Shown here one piece after another: positions 22,321 through 30,770 of a stretch of DNA of 47,170 nucleotides. This DNA comes from a virus: positions 1 through 47,170 of IMG/VR virus record IMGVR_UViG_3300018046_000002. One strand, given 5' to 3'. The translations under genes and the position numbers were made by a program. The notes beneath the pieces are model-generated. The model was not told the DNA's origin and did not search any database. It was given only the letters and a program-made list of their open reading frames with translations. Numbering within the stretch: the first letter of the stretch is position 1; each line of letters opens with the position of its first letter.

Positions 22321-23039
22321 TGAAGAGAGTCCTGCTTCTTATCTGGTTTCTTCTTATCGGGGTTACGGCTTCCGCCCAGATGCTCCCGTTCCCTTCGGCG
22401 GGACCTTATCTCATCCACGCCTCAGTTATAATCAATACTCCCGCTACGACTTTTTGGGTTTCTCCCGTCACGGCTACGGCAACTATAAAATGCTGGGGCG
22501 CCGGCGGCGGTGGTGGAGGAGCAGCGGGGTCCGGTTTTACAGCCGTTGGCGGTGCAGGTGGCGGCGGCGGTGCGTATTCTTCGGGGAGCGCAAGCATCGT
22601 TCAAGGTACAAGCTATACTCTAACGATTGGAACCGGGGGCTATGGTGGGGCAACCTACGACAACGGAGGTGCAGGGACGGCTACTCAATTTAATAGCAAC
22701 GCGGTAGAAGCCCTCGGAGGGGGTGGCGGTGCAGGAAATGGCGGTTCGGCAGGGGTAGGTGGCGCGTCTTCGGGGGGTGTCGGGACTACTAAATACAGTG
22801 GCGGAGCAGGAGCCGTAGGTGGGCCATTGGGTGTATACGGCGGTGGCGGAGGTTCTTCGGCAGGGACCGCAGCGAATGGCAACAATGCCTCCACGTCCAC
22901 TGGCGGGACAGCTCCAACCGGCGGTGCGGCTGGCGGCAATTCAAATAATACGGGCGGTGCTCCGGGCGGTGGCGGTGGCGGCGGTGCGACTCAGCGCGGT
23001 ATGGCCGGCGGCAACGGCCAAATCATTATAAGCTGGTAG
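22320..23039 (+). CDS. Exported glycine-rich tail/adhesin-type protein
   Basis: 239 residues from ATG 22320. A signal peptide (MKRVLLLIWFLLIGVTASAQ) precedes a domain dominated by glycine: IKCWGAGGGGGGAAGSGF, GGAYSSGSASIVQGTSYTLT, IGTGGYGGA, and C-terminal PGGGGGGGATQRGMAG ending IIISW. Glycine-rich tail proteins with W-GAGGGGGG and TLTIGTGG motifs are common among phages. By analogy with T-even gp38 adhesins, such regions can form polyglycine-II packing that displays variable loops. Length and order are those of a tip adhesin. Confidence 0.65.
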   Translation: MKRVLLLIWFLLIGVTASAQMLPFPSAGPYLIHASVIINTPATTFWVSPVTATATIKCWGAGGGGGGAAGSGFTAVGGAGGGGGAYSSGSASIVQGTSYTLTIGTGGYGGATYDNGGAGTATQFNSNAVEALGGGGGAGNGGSAGVGGASSGGVGTTKYSGGAGAVGGPLGVYGGGGGSSAGTAANGNNASTSTGGTAPTGGAAGGNSNNTGGAPGGGGGGGATQRGMAGGNGQIIISW

Positions 23040-23044
23040 GTGAA

Positions 23045-23554
23045 ATGATAAGGCAAGCTCAAACCAAAGACCTTTTAGCGGTGGCCGGAATCTTCAAAGA
23101 GTTGATTTCACAAGCTCAAAAGTTGGGGACTGAACTGTTTTCAGAAGACCCGGGCACGCTCCTGACCGGTGTTCTAGAGTCAATCATTCTGATGATGAAC
23201 GATCTGAACGGGATCATCCTTATAGACGAAAACGAACGGGGCGAAATCACCGGCATGATCGCGGGAGCGATAAGAAGCTATCCTCGTTTCTACCGGCATA
23301 CGCTCGTGGGTGAAATCGTGGCGGCTCATCCAGTTTCTTTCGCATCGGCAAGGTTGTACGAGGCTTTCGACACTTGGCGCGAAGGGAAAGGCGCTACAAT
23401 CACAACTGGCTATGTTTTCCCCGGCAATGCGGTTGTTCTTAAAGCCTTCGAGAGACACGGCATGACAATTTGTCAACATTGGATTACGGGCTCCTTCAAG
23501 GAGAAGAAATGCACTATGATGAATTTGGAAACAGCAGGATCATCCGTGGCGTAA
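23045..23554 (+). CDS. GNAT-like acetyltransferase
   Basis: 169 residues. MIRQAQTKDLLAVAGIFKEL is the usual first beta-alpha of GNAT folds. IILIDENERGEITGMIAGAI forms the central strands. The C-terminal part (LYEAFDTWREGKGATITTGY, NAVVLKAFERHGM) corresponds to the acetyl-CoA end with an ageing R/Q-x-x-G loop that is not clearly conserved. GNAT genes among tail genes are common, and substrates are unknown. Its last 46 nt overlap the start of the next gene. Confidence 0.65.
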   Translation: MIRQAQTKDLLAVAGIFKELISQAQKLGTELFSEDPGTLLTGVLESIILMMNDLNGIILIDENERGEITGMIAGAIRSYPRFYRHTLVGEIVAAHPVSFASARLYEAFDTWREGKGATITTGYVFPGNAVVLKAFERHGMTICQHWITGSFKEKKCTMMNLETAGSSVA

Positions 23555-24048
23555 CTCACTGCTTTACCGGCAGTTCGGGCACGTCGAACACTCAGCAACA
23601 GAATACTTATCTGAATAGCCAACTAGGTGCTGCTTCAACGGCTGGCACTGAGGCTGAAGGTTTTTTGCCTCAGCTTGCGAGCCAAGCCAACCAGGGGTTG
23701 ACCCCGCTTGATCAATCTTATTACGGCGGGCAGATACAGCAAGGGGTGGCTCAAAACACGGCTTCCGCACAGAAGAACTATTCCGACCAGATGGCAAGGC
23801 AGGGTAACATGGCCGGGCGCGGAGCTGTAACTGAAGGAGAGTCAAATATCGCTCGCGGCGGCGTCCAGGCAACGGCAGGGGGTCTGTCGAGCCTTCAGGG
23901 AATGGATATCGCCAAGCAGCAGCAGAACGTTAAAAACTTGCTTGCAACGATGGGATTGTCGTATTCTCCAAGCGCGATAGGGCAGAATACGCAACAACAA
24001 ATGACATCGACGCCGAGCCTTCTTTCAGCTATAGCTCAGATTATCTAA
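23509..24048 (+). CDS. Ejection-type internal virion protein with YDEFGNS N-terminus
   Basis: 179 residues from ATG 23509 (AAGGAG 5 nt upstream). Q/A/G/S-rich helical sequence (GLTPLDQSYYGGQIQQGVAQ; MDIAKQQQNVKNLLATMGLS), low complexity, as in P22 gp7/gp20-type ejected proteins. The N-terminus MHYDEFGNSRIIRGVTHC is nearly shared with the next gene. The function of that tag is unknown. It precedes two large proteins of the ejection module. Confidence 0.6.
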   Translation: MHYDEFGNSRIIRGVTHCFTGSSGTSNTQQQNTYLNSQLGAASTAGTEAEGFLPQLASQANQGLTPLDQSYYGGQIQQGVAQNTASAQKNYSDQMARQGNMAGRGAVTEGESNIARGGVQATAGGLSSLQGMDIAKQQQNVKNLLATMGLSYSPSAIGQNTQQQMTSTPSLLSAIAQII

Positions 24049-24060
24049 GGAGAGCTAACC

Positions 24061-24486
24061 ATGTATGACGAATTTGGAAATAGCAAACTAGTTCGCGGCG
24101 TGACCCATTGCGGGTTTGGTGGGGGCGGGCAACAACCGGCGGCTCAAGCTACCCAAAGCCCTTTTAACATTGGGCAGCTTGCAGCCGTTAATGCCATGAA
24201 TAGCCAGCCAGTAAATCAGACACCGGCTGACCAGGCAATGTCCGGCGCACCAATGCAGGGAGTCCCTGCGTCAACGCCTACTCCGACACATCCGGCGTCT
24301 TCATCGTTCAACTCGCCTGCATCTTTGGCGCAAATGTATCAGAGGATGCAGCAGGGGCAGCAACCTCAAGGGGGCGGTGGAATCCTTGGAGGCGCGATGA
24401 ACCTGCCGTTCGGTACAAATGCTGCGGGGGGGGTCCAAAGCCTTGGCCAGATTCTCGGGCCAGCCGCACTGGCCCTTTTCGCTTAG
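24061..24486 (+). CDS. Ejection-type internal virion protein, second YDEFGNS protein
   Basis: 141 residues. MYDEFGNSKLVRGVTHCGFG repeats the N-terminus of the previous protein, while the rest diverges: Q/P/A-rich (QPAAQATQSP, QMYQRMQQGQQPQGG) ending in a hydrophobic ILGPAALALFA. AAGGAGAG before the start. Probably a small ejection protein. The shared tag may direct packaging or maturation. Confidence 0.6.
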   Translation: MYDEFGNSKLVRGVTHCGFGGGGQQPAAQATQSPFNIGQLAAVNAMNSQPVNQTPADQAMSGAPMQGVPASTPTPTHPASSSFNSPASLAQMYQRMQQGQQPQGGGGILGGAMNLPFGTNAAGGVQSLGQILGPAALALFA

Positions 24487-24495
24487 GAGATCAAA

Positions 24496-26364
24496 ATGGG
24501 CATATTGGATAATGCCGCAGATATCGTAGGCAAAGGGTTTAGCATCTGGGAAGGCTACAAGAAAGAAATGGACCGGCAGCAAGAGTCCAAGCTGAATCTT
24601 TGGGGTAAGAAAGCAGCCCTGTGGAAATCGACTAATCAAGGCCAGCCCATGCCCGATAGTATGCTCAAGGATTTGTATGCGGCTACAGGTGTTCCGATGC
24701 CGCAAGCAAACCAAGGGCCGCAACAGGGGCAAAACGGCCAACCGGCACAGCAGGGAGGAATCCCCGGCTATCCTTCGGCTCCAGGGCAACAGACACAGTT
24801 ATCTTCGTCTAATCTTGGACAACAGGCCGGGGGGCAAGCGCAGCAAGGACAACCACAAGCACAGGGTCGGCAATCCGGCCCAATTGAAATACCGCTTTAC
24901 GAAAAACAATATCCAGAACCTCCCATTGAATTAGAGATGACACCAGAAAGGCAAGCCAAACTGGAGGGCCTGCGCCAGCAAGCTGAACGTGCAAACATAG
25001 GTAAACAACCGCAACAATCTCCTTTAGCGGCTGGACTCGGCCAACAGGCTATAGCACAACCAGGACAGCAGCAAGATGTACAGCCCGGGACTCTTGGCAG
25101 GCCGCAAGCACAACGCCCGAGGTGGCCGGAAAAGGGTTACGCAGTATTAAATGAACAGACGGGGGAGCAGTCACCGATAAGATATATTCCGACCGATGTT
25201 GAATTAGTTAAAGCTCACGCGACGCCGAAGGGGATAACTTGGATGGTTGACCCGACAGGCAAAAATAAGCCCGTTCAAACCTTTGAGGGCGATCCCCGCG
25301 CACAACAGCTTGCCGATGCTGGCTATATCCCGATGCAGTATGACGTACAGAAAACCAAGCAGGCACAGGAGGAAAAGAAGGAATCTAATCTAGATGCATA
25401 CCATCAGGCGAAGTTGGCGAAGGGAGAGAACAAACCTGAAAAGCCGCCCAAGACAGAGTTTGACACCTTTGCACATGGCGTAAGGGCGAGACTTGAGAAA
25501 GAGGGCATAACGGACGAAGGGACAGTTGACAGAACTATTTCTGATGAATGGGCCGCTAGAACCGGTCAAAAACTGAATTTGGCTCAAGATGCGAAAATGA
25601 AGGGGATAAACCTCGAAGCGACAGCGAATACCGTATACGAGGGCAGAGATTCACTGGATGATGTTCGGAACGCATTTGGAGTGCCTATTACTGAAAAAGT
25701 TAGGGCTATGGTCGAAGAAAATCATCCTGGTTTTAACTACGCCATGAACGACGCGAATGTGAAATGGTACAAAAGTGCTCCTGCGATGAACTCTATTGCT
25801 CAGGTAAAAACAGTTCAAGGTCGGTTAAACACTTTGTATACACAGGTTGACGCCTTGCAGAATCTTGATTACCCTGCACTGAATAAAATTTCAGCATTTG
25901 TCTCGAAGCAACTTGGTCATCCAGAATATACCAACTACGAATCTCTTCGTAACGCCATGGTTCAAGAAATCAATACCGCTCTTACCGGCTCGGTGGCTTC
26001 GACTGATACTAGAATCCATCTTGAATTACAGAACTTGCAAGCTGCGGAAAGCCCTCAACAAATAAAAGGTGCGCTGCGCAATCTCAACGAAGCTATGGTA
26101 GCTCGCATATCCAATATATACGATGGTCCATACCCTCAAGAAGTAGTTCAGGGCAAGAAAAGCATTCAGGAATACTATAATGAAATGAACGATAAGTATT
26201 TGGGGAATTATAAAAAAGTTCAAGGCGGTGGGCAGGGAGCAGCGGGAGCAGGAACCTCGCAAGGGATTTCTGACGCTGGGAAAATGGCTGTCGGTACTAT
26301 TAAAACCGTTAACGGAGTCCAATACAGAAAAGTTGAGGGTGGATGGCAGAAAATCCAACAATAA
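24496..26364 (+). CDS. Large internal virion / ejection protein
   Basis: 622 residues. The N-terminal helix GILDNAADIVGKGFSIWEGY precedes a long Q/G/P-rich disordered stretch (about 50-230). A helical C-terminal domain includes FAHGVRARLEKEGITDEGTV, RAMVEENHPGFNYAMNDANV and LNEAMVARISNIYDGPYPQE, ending VQYRKVEGGWQKIQQ. The VNG.QYRKVEGGW ending is common on phage virion proteins. The arrangement and neighbours suggest a P22 gp20/gp16-like protein ejected into the cell. It overlaps the next gene by 22 nt. Confidence 0.6.
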   Translation: MGILDNAADIVGKGFSIWEGYKKEMDRQQESKLNLWGKKAALWKSTNQGQPMPDSMLKDLYAATGVPMPQANQGPQQGQNGQPAQQGGIPGYPSAPGQQTQLSSSNLGQQAGGQAQQGQPQAQGRQSGPIEIPLYEKQYPEPPIELEMTPERQAKLEGLRQQAERANIGKQPQQSPLAAGLGQQAIAQPGQQQDVQPGTLGRPQAQRPRWPEKGYAVLNEQTGEQSPIRYIPTDVELVKAHATPKGITWMVDPTGKNKPVQTFEGDPRAQQLADAGYIPMQYDVQKTKQAQEEKKESNLDAYHQAKLAKGENKPEKPPKTEFDTFAHGVRARLEKEGITDEGTVDRTISDEWAARTGQKLNLAQDAKMKGINLEATANTVYEGRDSLDDVRNAFGVPITEKVRAMVEENHPGFNYAMNDANVKWYKSAPAMNSIAQVKTVQGRLNTLYTQVDALQNLDYPALNKISAFVSKQLGHPEYTNYESLRNAMVQEINTALTGSVASTDTRIHLELQNLQAAESPQQIKGALRNLNEAMVARISNIYDGPYPQEVVQGKKSIQEYYNEMNDKYLGNYKKVQGGGQGAAGAGTSQGISDAGKMAVGTIKTVNGVQYRKVEGGWQKIQQ

Positions 26365-28349
26365 TATCCGATGCCGAAATGAACCGGATGCTTTCATCAC
26401 AAAACACTTCGGCTGCTCCCGACATGCTTACCGATGAACAAATGACGGTCAAGTTGGGCCATAACGACAAAACGGGCATGAGCACCTTTGGCTTGGGTAA
26501 CCGCAAGGTTACTGTTGCCCCTGACTTTGGTGAAAAACTCATGCTCGCCAATGCCGACATGGTGAAGGCCACTGGTTACCCTATTGTTGTCAATTCAAGC
26601 TACAGAACTAAAGAGAAGCAACAGGAACTCTACGATGAACTAAAACCCAAGGGAGCGAAGGTGGCTACCCCTGGAACTTCAAGGCACGAAAAGGGTCTTG
26701 CCGTCGATATAGGCAACTGGCGGGAAGCTGCGTCTTTTCTTAAAAAATATGGGATTGAAAATCCATTCCCTGATGACCGCAATCATTTTCAGTTTGCGGC
26801 AGGGATTAAGGCACCGGGAGAACAGCAGGGGCAACCTGCCAAAATGGGTGATACTACTTTCCCGGCAGGGGTTCGCCAAGCAAGGCCAGAAGAGATAAAA
26901 CCTTTGAGCCGTGAAAAGATTGGTGAAGACATCCGGCCATATTCAAAGGGCGGCGGTGCCCTCGCCGGAGGATTCCTGGGGGGCATTGCAGGAGGCACAG
27001 CAGGGGCGGCAGCTTCCGCACCAACCGTAGGCATGGCCTCGCCGCTTACAGTACCCGCAGGGGCTTTCATTGGCCGCACGATAGGCAGTGGCCTTGGAGA
27101 TGAAGCTGGAGACTGGATAGCCGATAAGATAGCCGGGAAGCCGCATGGGTGGAAAGATGCATCAAAGAATGTCCAAGAGGGCATGGGGTGGAATATCGTG
27201 GGGGAGGGGGCCGGAGCAGGCATTTCCGCTATTGCCAAGGCATCAGGGAAAGTCCTCAAGCCGATTATTGGCAGGCTTACCGGTAAAGGAACGGAATCAG
27301 TCGAACAAGCATTAGAGAGCGGAACCTCAACTGGGTTGTTAAAGTCCAACCCGCTTAAATCGAATACTGATTTCGACAAGGCACTTCGGGGCGATATCTC
27401 CGGAGAAGAAATTGTCAATAACGCCCACGGTGCGCTCAAAAACATCCGGGACAAGCGCGGTGCGGAATATCTTGCCAAGTTAAACCAGATCAAGGCCGAT
27501 CCGGCTGCATTGAGCCAAGTCAGAGCCGGGTTAGATCAGGAATTAGCAAGAGCAATGGGGCCGGATAGGTTTCAAATCGGGATGAACCAAACACCGAGGG
27601 GCATCCAAATTGATTTCTCCCAAAGCCCTCTTGTTATAAACAAAGAGGTTCTCAAAAAGGCCATAAAAGATGTTGTGACTTGGCAGGACAACAGTGCGGC
27701 AGGTCTTGATATTCTCAAAAGAAGATTGGGGACTTACGCAGACCAGGTTGAAAGAGGAAGCCCACCGCAGGCTTTCTTGACTCGATTGAAAAACAATGTC
27801 AGTGATGGCCTGAAGGCCAATGTTCCAGAATATGCCGAGATGGCCAAGGGTTATAGCGAGGCCACGGATTTAATAAAAGATATCGAATCCGATCTTATGA
27901 TGAGAAAGCAGGGCATGAGCGGAAGAATCACGGCGGATCAAACTCTGAGGCGGCTAACATCCGCGATGAAAGACAACTTTGAATTGCGGAAGGATCTCGT
28001 AGAAGAACTCGGCAAGGGATCGAGCATGAACTTATCTGGGCAGATAGCCGGTCATGCCATGTCCCCGATTCTTCCGAGTGGGTTAGTGGGGTCAGGTGTC
28101 GGCTTCGGTGGAGGGATGTTGATGTTGGGCCACTATCTCAATCCGCATTATTGGCCTCTGATCGCGGCGAGTTCTCCCCGTGCAATGGGGGAATTTCTAC
28201 GAATATTTGGCAAGGGAATGGCTGAGGCTCAGAAAGCTAAACCAGCCCTGAAATTAATAGGTCCGGTGGGAGTTGCGGCTACGACCAAGAAAAAGCCTGA
28301 AGCCCCAAAAGAGGAACTCTGGCGGGAAATTGGCGGGGAACAAGATTGA
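26343..28349 (+). CDS. Ejection protein with N-terminal D,D-carboxypeptidase (M15/VanY-like) domain
   Basis: 668 residues. Residues about 60-155 carry VVNSSYRTKEKQQELYDELK, then GTSRHEKGLAVDIG (zinc ligands H115 and D122) and NHFQF (H148), the M15/VanY peptidase pattern that cuts D-Ala-D-Ala or stem peptides. After a linker come glycine-rich hydrophobic helices (GGGALAGGFLGGIAGGTAG), long coiled-coil helices and a C-terminal hydrophobic part (GSGVGFGGGMLMLGHYLNPH). An injected protein that both opens peptidoglycan and spans the membrane fits a podovirus trans-envelope channel. Confidence 0.75.
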   Translation: MAENPTIISDAEMNRMLSSQNTSAAPDMLTDEQMTVKLGHNDKTGMSTFGLGNRKVTVAPDFGEKLMLANADMVKATGYPIVVNSSYRTKEKQQELYDELKPKGAKVATPGTSRHEKGLAVDIGNWREAASFLKKYGIENPFPDDRNHFQFAAGIKAPGEQQGQPAKMGDTTFPAGVRQARPEEIKPLSREKIGEDIRPYSKGGGALAGGFLGGIAGGTAGAAASAPTVGMASPLTVPAGAFIGRTIGSGLGDEAGDWIADKIAGKPHGWKDASKNVQEGMGWNIVGEGAGAGISAIAKASGKVLKPIIGRLTGKGTESVEQALESGTSTGLLKSNPLKSNTDFDKALRGDISGEEIVNNAHGALKNIRDKRGAEYLAKLNQIKADPAALSQVRAGLDQELARAMGPDRFQIGMNQTPRGIQIDFSQSPLVINKEVLKKAIKDVVTWQDNSAAGLDILKRRLGTYADQVERGSPPQAFLTRLKNNVSDGLKANVPEYAEMAKGYSEATDLIKDIESDLMMRKQGMSGRITADQTLRRLTSAMKDNFELRKDLVEELGKGSSMNLSGQIAGHAMSPILPSGLVGSGVGFGGGMLMLGHYLNPHYWPLIAASSPRAMGEFLRIFGKGMAEAQKAKPALKLIGPVGVAATTKKKPEAPKEELWREIGGEQD

Positions 28350-28374
28350 AAGCTATTTATCCCAAGGGAACTCA

Positions 28375-28455
28375 ATGAAAAAGAGAACCGCTAGGAAAAG
28401 AACGAACAGTAGTTCCATAATTATTCTCCCTGTGGGAATAGGATACATCACATAA
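28375..28455 (+). CDS. 26-residue basic/hydrophobic peptide
   Basis: KKRTARKRTNSSS followed by IIILPVGIGYIT. AAGGGA lies 5-6 nt before the ATG. Its TAA overlaps the ATG of the ATP-grasp gene (TAATG). A short peptide translated just ahead of an ATP-grasp ligase could be that enzyme's substrate, a membrane peptide, or a translation-coupling leader. Only the arrangement supports any of these. Confidence 0.4.
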   Translation: MKKRTARKRTNSSSIIILPVGIGYIT

Positions 28456-29786
28456 TGACGCGAATCAAGCTCATTGACCGCAAGCCAAAGAAGACGCCTG
28501 AAGCCGACCTGTCAAAGGAAAAGCTCTTAATTATTGATAATGGGCTCTACTGCAACATCGCACAGCATTGTGCTAAATACTTCGGCCATGTCTGGTATGC
28601 AAAACCTCTCGCGGCAGCTTTTCTCGAATCATCGCAACACGTTATAGGCAAGGGCATTCCGGGTGTCGAGTGGGTGGCAGACTTTGAACCGTACCTGAAC
28701 CAGGCTACGGTGATTTGCTTCCCGGATATAAACTACGGGCCGCTACAGGTATACTTGAAGGGGAAAGGCCACCACGTTTGCGGGGCATTGGGCGGCGAGA
28801 AAATGGAGTTGGATAAATACTATTTTCTTACTGAACTCCATGATGCAGGACTACCCGTTCCTAAAACGTGGTATTTTGAAGGTCTCGACGATGCGTGGGC
28901 TTTCTTAAAGGATAAACACGAGAAGCTCTGGATAAAGGCAGTTGAACGATTTCGGGCAGATTGGGAAACAGACTATCACGAAGACCCCCTGCAAACTGAG
29001 GTGATTCTGAATGAGAAACGCGCAGAACTCGGTGTGCATCGTTCCAACGCCATTAAGTTGCTTGTCCAACGCGACATACCCGATGCTATTGAAATAGGCA
29101 GGGACGGACCATTCATGCTGAATGGTGTTATGCCTGAATATGGGGTTATCGGGATTGAGGAAAAGGCGCAGCTTTATATTGGCAGGGTTTTCAAAGACCC
29201 GCCACCGGTTCTTGCCAATATCACCAAAAAGCTCGAACCAGTTTATAAAAAGTTGGGCTACGCCGGAATTTTTAGCAACGAGGTCCGAGTAACGAAAACG
29301 GGCAAGGCATATCCTCTTGACGATTGTTGCCGGGCTCCGAACCCCCCAACGTCCATGTTGATCGAGATGTATGGCCAAAGTTACGCCAAGGCAATCTATG
29401 ATCTTGCTCACGGCATAATGCCTGTGCTTAAACCTGAGTTCCCTTATGGAGCTGAGATAATCCTTTCCTCCTCATGGCACGAAAAACATGAGATCCATGT
29501 TCCTATTCCTAAACATCTAAAACAGTGGGTAAAGTTGAGAAACGCAACATGCCGGGATAATAAAGAATACTATTGCATCGAAAATAAATGTGGAGGTCAT
29601 TTTGCGTCCGTTGTGGCTGTTGGCGAATCTGGCGATGAAGTTTGTAATCTTGCCGAAGAAAGAGTAAAAGAACTAAAAATATACCGAATGGAATATCTCA
29701 AAAACTTTATGAAAGAAATGAAACCAAAGATCGAGAAAGCCCGTGCCTACGCGAACATCGACCTGACCGGGAAGGGGATTGGCTGA
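28455..29786 (+). CDS. ATP-grasp ligase-like enzyme
   Basis: 443 residues. The N-terminal pre-ATP-grasp part (KLLIIDNGLYCNIAQHCAKY) is followed by DKYYFLTELHDAGLPVPKTW, a typical ATP-grasp entry. KLWIKAVERFRAD carries a candidate nucleotide-binding lysine, and YAGIFSNEVRVTKTGKAYPL followed by DDCCRAPNPPT is the metal-binding E/D-N region. Layout resembles GARS-type carboxylate-amine ligases, which activate a carboxylate as acyl phosphate and join it to an amine. The substrate is unknown. It lies between ejection and fibre genes, just after a 26-residue peptide gene. Confidence 0.7.
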   Translation: MTRIKLIDRKPKKTPEADLSKEKLLIIDNGLYCNIAQHCAKYFGHVWYAKPLAAAFLESSQHVIGKGIPGVEWVADFEPYLNQATVICFPDINYGPLQVYLKGKGHHVCGALGGEKMELDKYYFLTELHDAGLPVPKTWYFEGLDDAWAFLKDKHEKLWIKAVERFRADWETDYHEDPLQTEVILNEKRAELGVHRSNAIKLLVQRDIPDAIEIGRDGPFMLNGVMPEYGVIGIEEKAQLYIGRVFKDPPPVLANITKKLEPVYKKLGYAGIFSNEVRVTKTGKAYPLDDCCRAPNPPTSMLIEMYGQSYAKAIYDLAHGIMPVLKPEFPYGAEIILSSSWHEKHEIHVPIPKHLKQWVKLRNATCRDNKEYYCIENKCGGHFASVVAVGESGDEVCNLAEERVKELKIYRMEYLKNFMKEMKPKIEKARAYANIDLTGKGIG

Positions 29787-30373
29787 TGCCTACGCCGAAT
29801 CTTGCCGAATTTCAGCGAAGAATCCAGGCCCTGGAAGCTCAGGTGAACAAGCTGAAGGCCGCTCCTGTTTCTTCAGCCAAGGAGACCGCCGCTCCTGTTT
29901 CTTCAGCCAAGGAGACCGCCGCACAAGGAGTAAATCCTTTTGAAACTATCCCTACCATTATCAAGGCTAGGGCTTACCGCGAGGCTGCTTATTCGTTTGC
30001 GGCCAGCAATATTACAGCAGTTGTGTTTGACACTATCAGCTTCGACCCTTTCAATATAGTCAGTACAGTCACTGGCAACATCACCCCACCACTGCCGGGG
30101 TATTACCAAGTGTCTGCGGCCGTGGCAGGTCTACCTTCTGTGACAGCGTATTTTGCTGCATCACTTTACAAAAACGGAGGTGAGGCTACTCGTGGAAATC
30201 AGCTTTATCTGTCCGCTTCAATATATTTTGTATCCAATGTATCCGACCTTATCTATTTCAACGGAACAACAGATTACCTTCAACTCTATGTCTATACCAG
30301 TGTGAACTCGGCTGGAAGCGGAGTGGTGGGAAACGCGATTTTAAACTTTCTAAGCATCGTAGGACCGTTTTGA
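29786..30373 (+). CDS. Trimeric fibre protein with C1q/TNF-like head
   Basis: 195 residues. An N-terminal coiled coil (EFQRRIQALEAQVNKLKAAP) is followed by an exact ten-residue tandem repeat (APVSSAKETA twice, encoded by identical 30-bp units at 29861 and 29891). The C-terminal domain YSFAASNITAVVFDTISFDP ... GYYQVSAAVAG ... ASLYKNGG ... FLSIVG has the strand pattern of C1q-like jelly rolls, a common trimeric receptor-binding head. No signal peptide, unlike neighbouring fibres. TGATG overlap with the ATP-grasp gene. Confidence 0.65.
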   Translation: MPTPNLAEFQRRIQALEAQVNKLKAAPVSSAKETAAPVSSAKETAAQGVNPFETIPTIIKARAYREAAYSFAASNITAVVFDTISFDPFNIVSTVTGNITPPLPGYYQVSAAVAGLPSVTAYFAASLYKNGGEATRGNQLYLSASIYFVSNVSDLIYFNGTTDYLQLYVYTSVNSAGSGVVGNAILNFLSIVGPF

Positions 30374-30397
30374 ATTTAACTTTACAGGGAGCCTTCA

Positions 30398-30760
30398 ATG
30401 AAAAAACGAATCATGCTCTTAACCTTGTTTTTAACCCTCGTGGCCGCGACGTGTTTCGCCGTTGAGGGGTTCGTACGAAGTAGCGGCCTCTTATCTTCAA
30501 GCGGGGTTGTCGGAACATCGGGCGGGTCTTATGCCCTCGTATCGCTTGAGGCAATTACAGATGGAACTAACGATGCCACGGTTGTAGCTTACAACGGCAC
30601 ATCGGCGGGGGGGCTGGCCCTTGTTTCATTTTACTGTCAGGCTGCTTCCCGGTTCTGCGGAGCAACATTCCCGTACCCCATAATCGCCAATAACGGGATA
30701 TACGTTTCAATCACCGGCTCGGGTGCTCCAGGGGCTATAGCGACTTATATGCCGCGCTGA
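30398..30760 (+). CDS. Small exported protein
   Basis: 120 residues beginning with a Sec signal peptide (MKKRIMLLTLFLTLVAATCF-A). The mature part is S/G/V-rich beta sequence with two cysteines (FYCQAASRFCGATF) and a GAIATYMPR end. It is probably a small beta sandwich, exported or fibre-associated. CAGGGAG precedes the start. No family recognised. Confidence 0.55.
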   Translation: MKKRIMLLTLFLTLVAATCFAVEGFVRSSGLLSSSGVVGTSGGSYALVSLEAITDGTNDATVVAYNGTSAGGLALVSFYCQAASRFCGATFPYPIIANNGIYVSITGSGAPGAIATYMPR

Positions 30761-30770
30761 GGGAGGTCAT

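Noticed and set aside
22406-22939. Proline-rich minus-strand frames
   Set aside because: Reverse complement of the glycine-rich gene.
26789-27493. 234-codon minus-strand frame
   Set aside because: Proline/alanine/serine-rich shadow of the glycine/alanine-rich part of the ejection protein.
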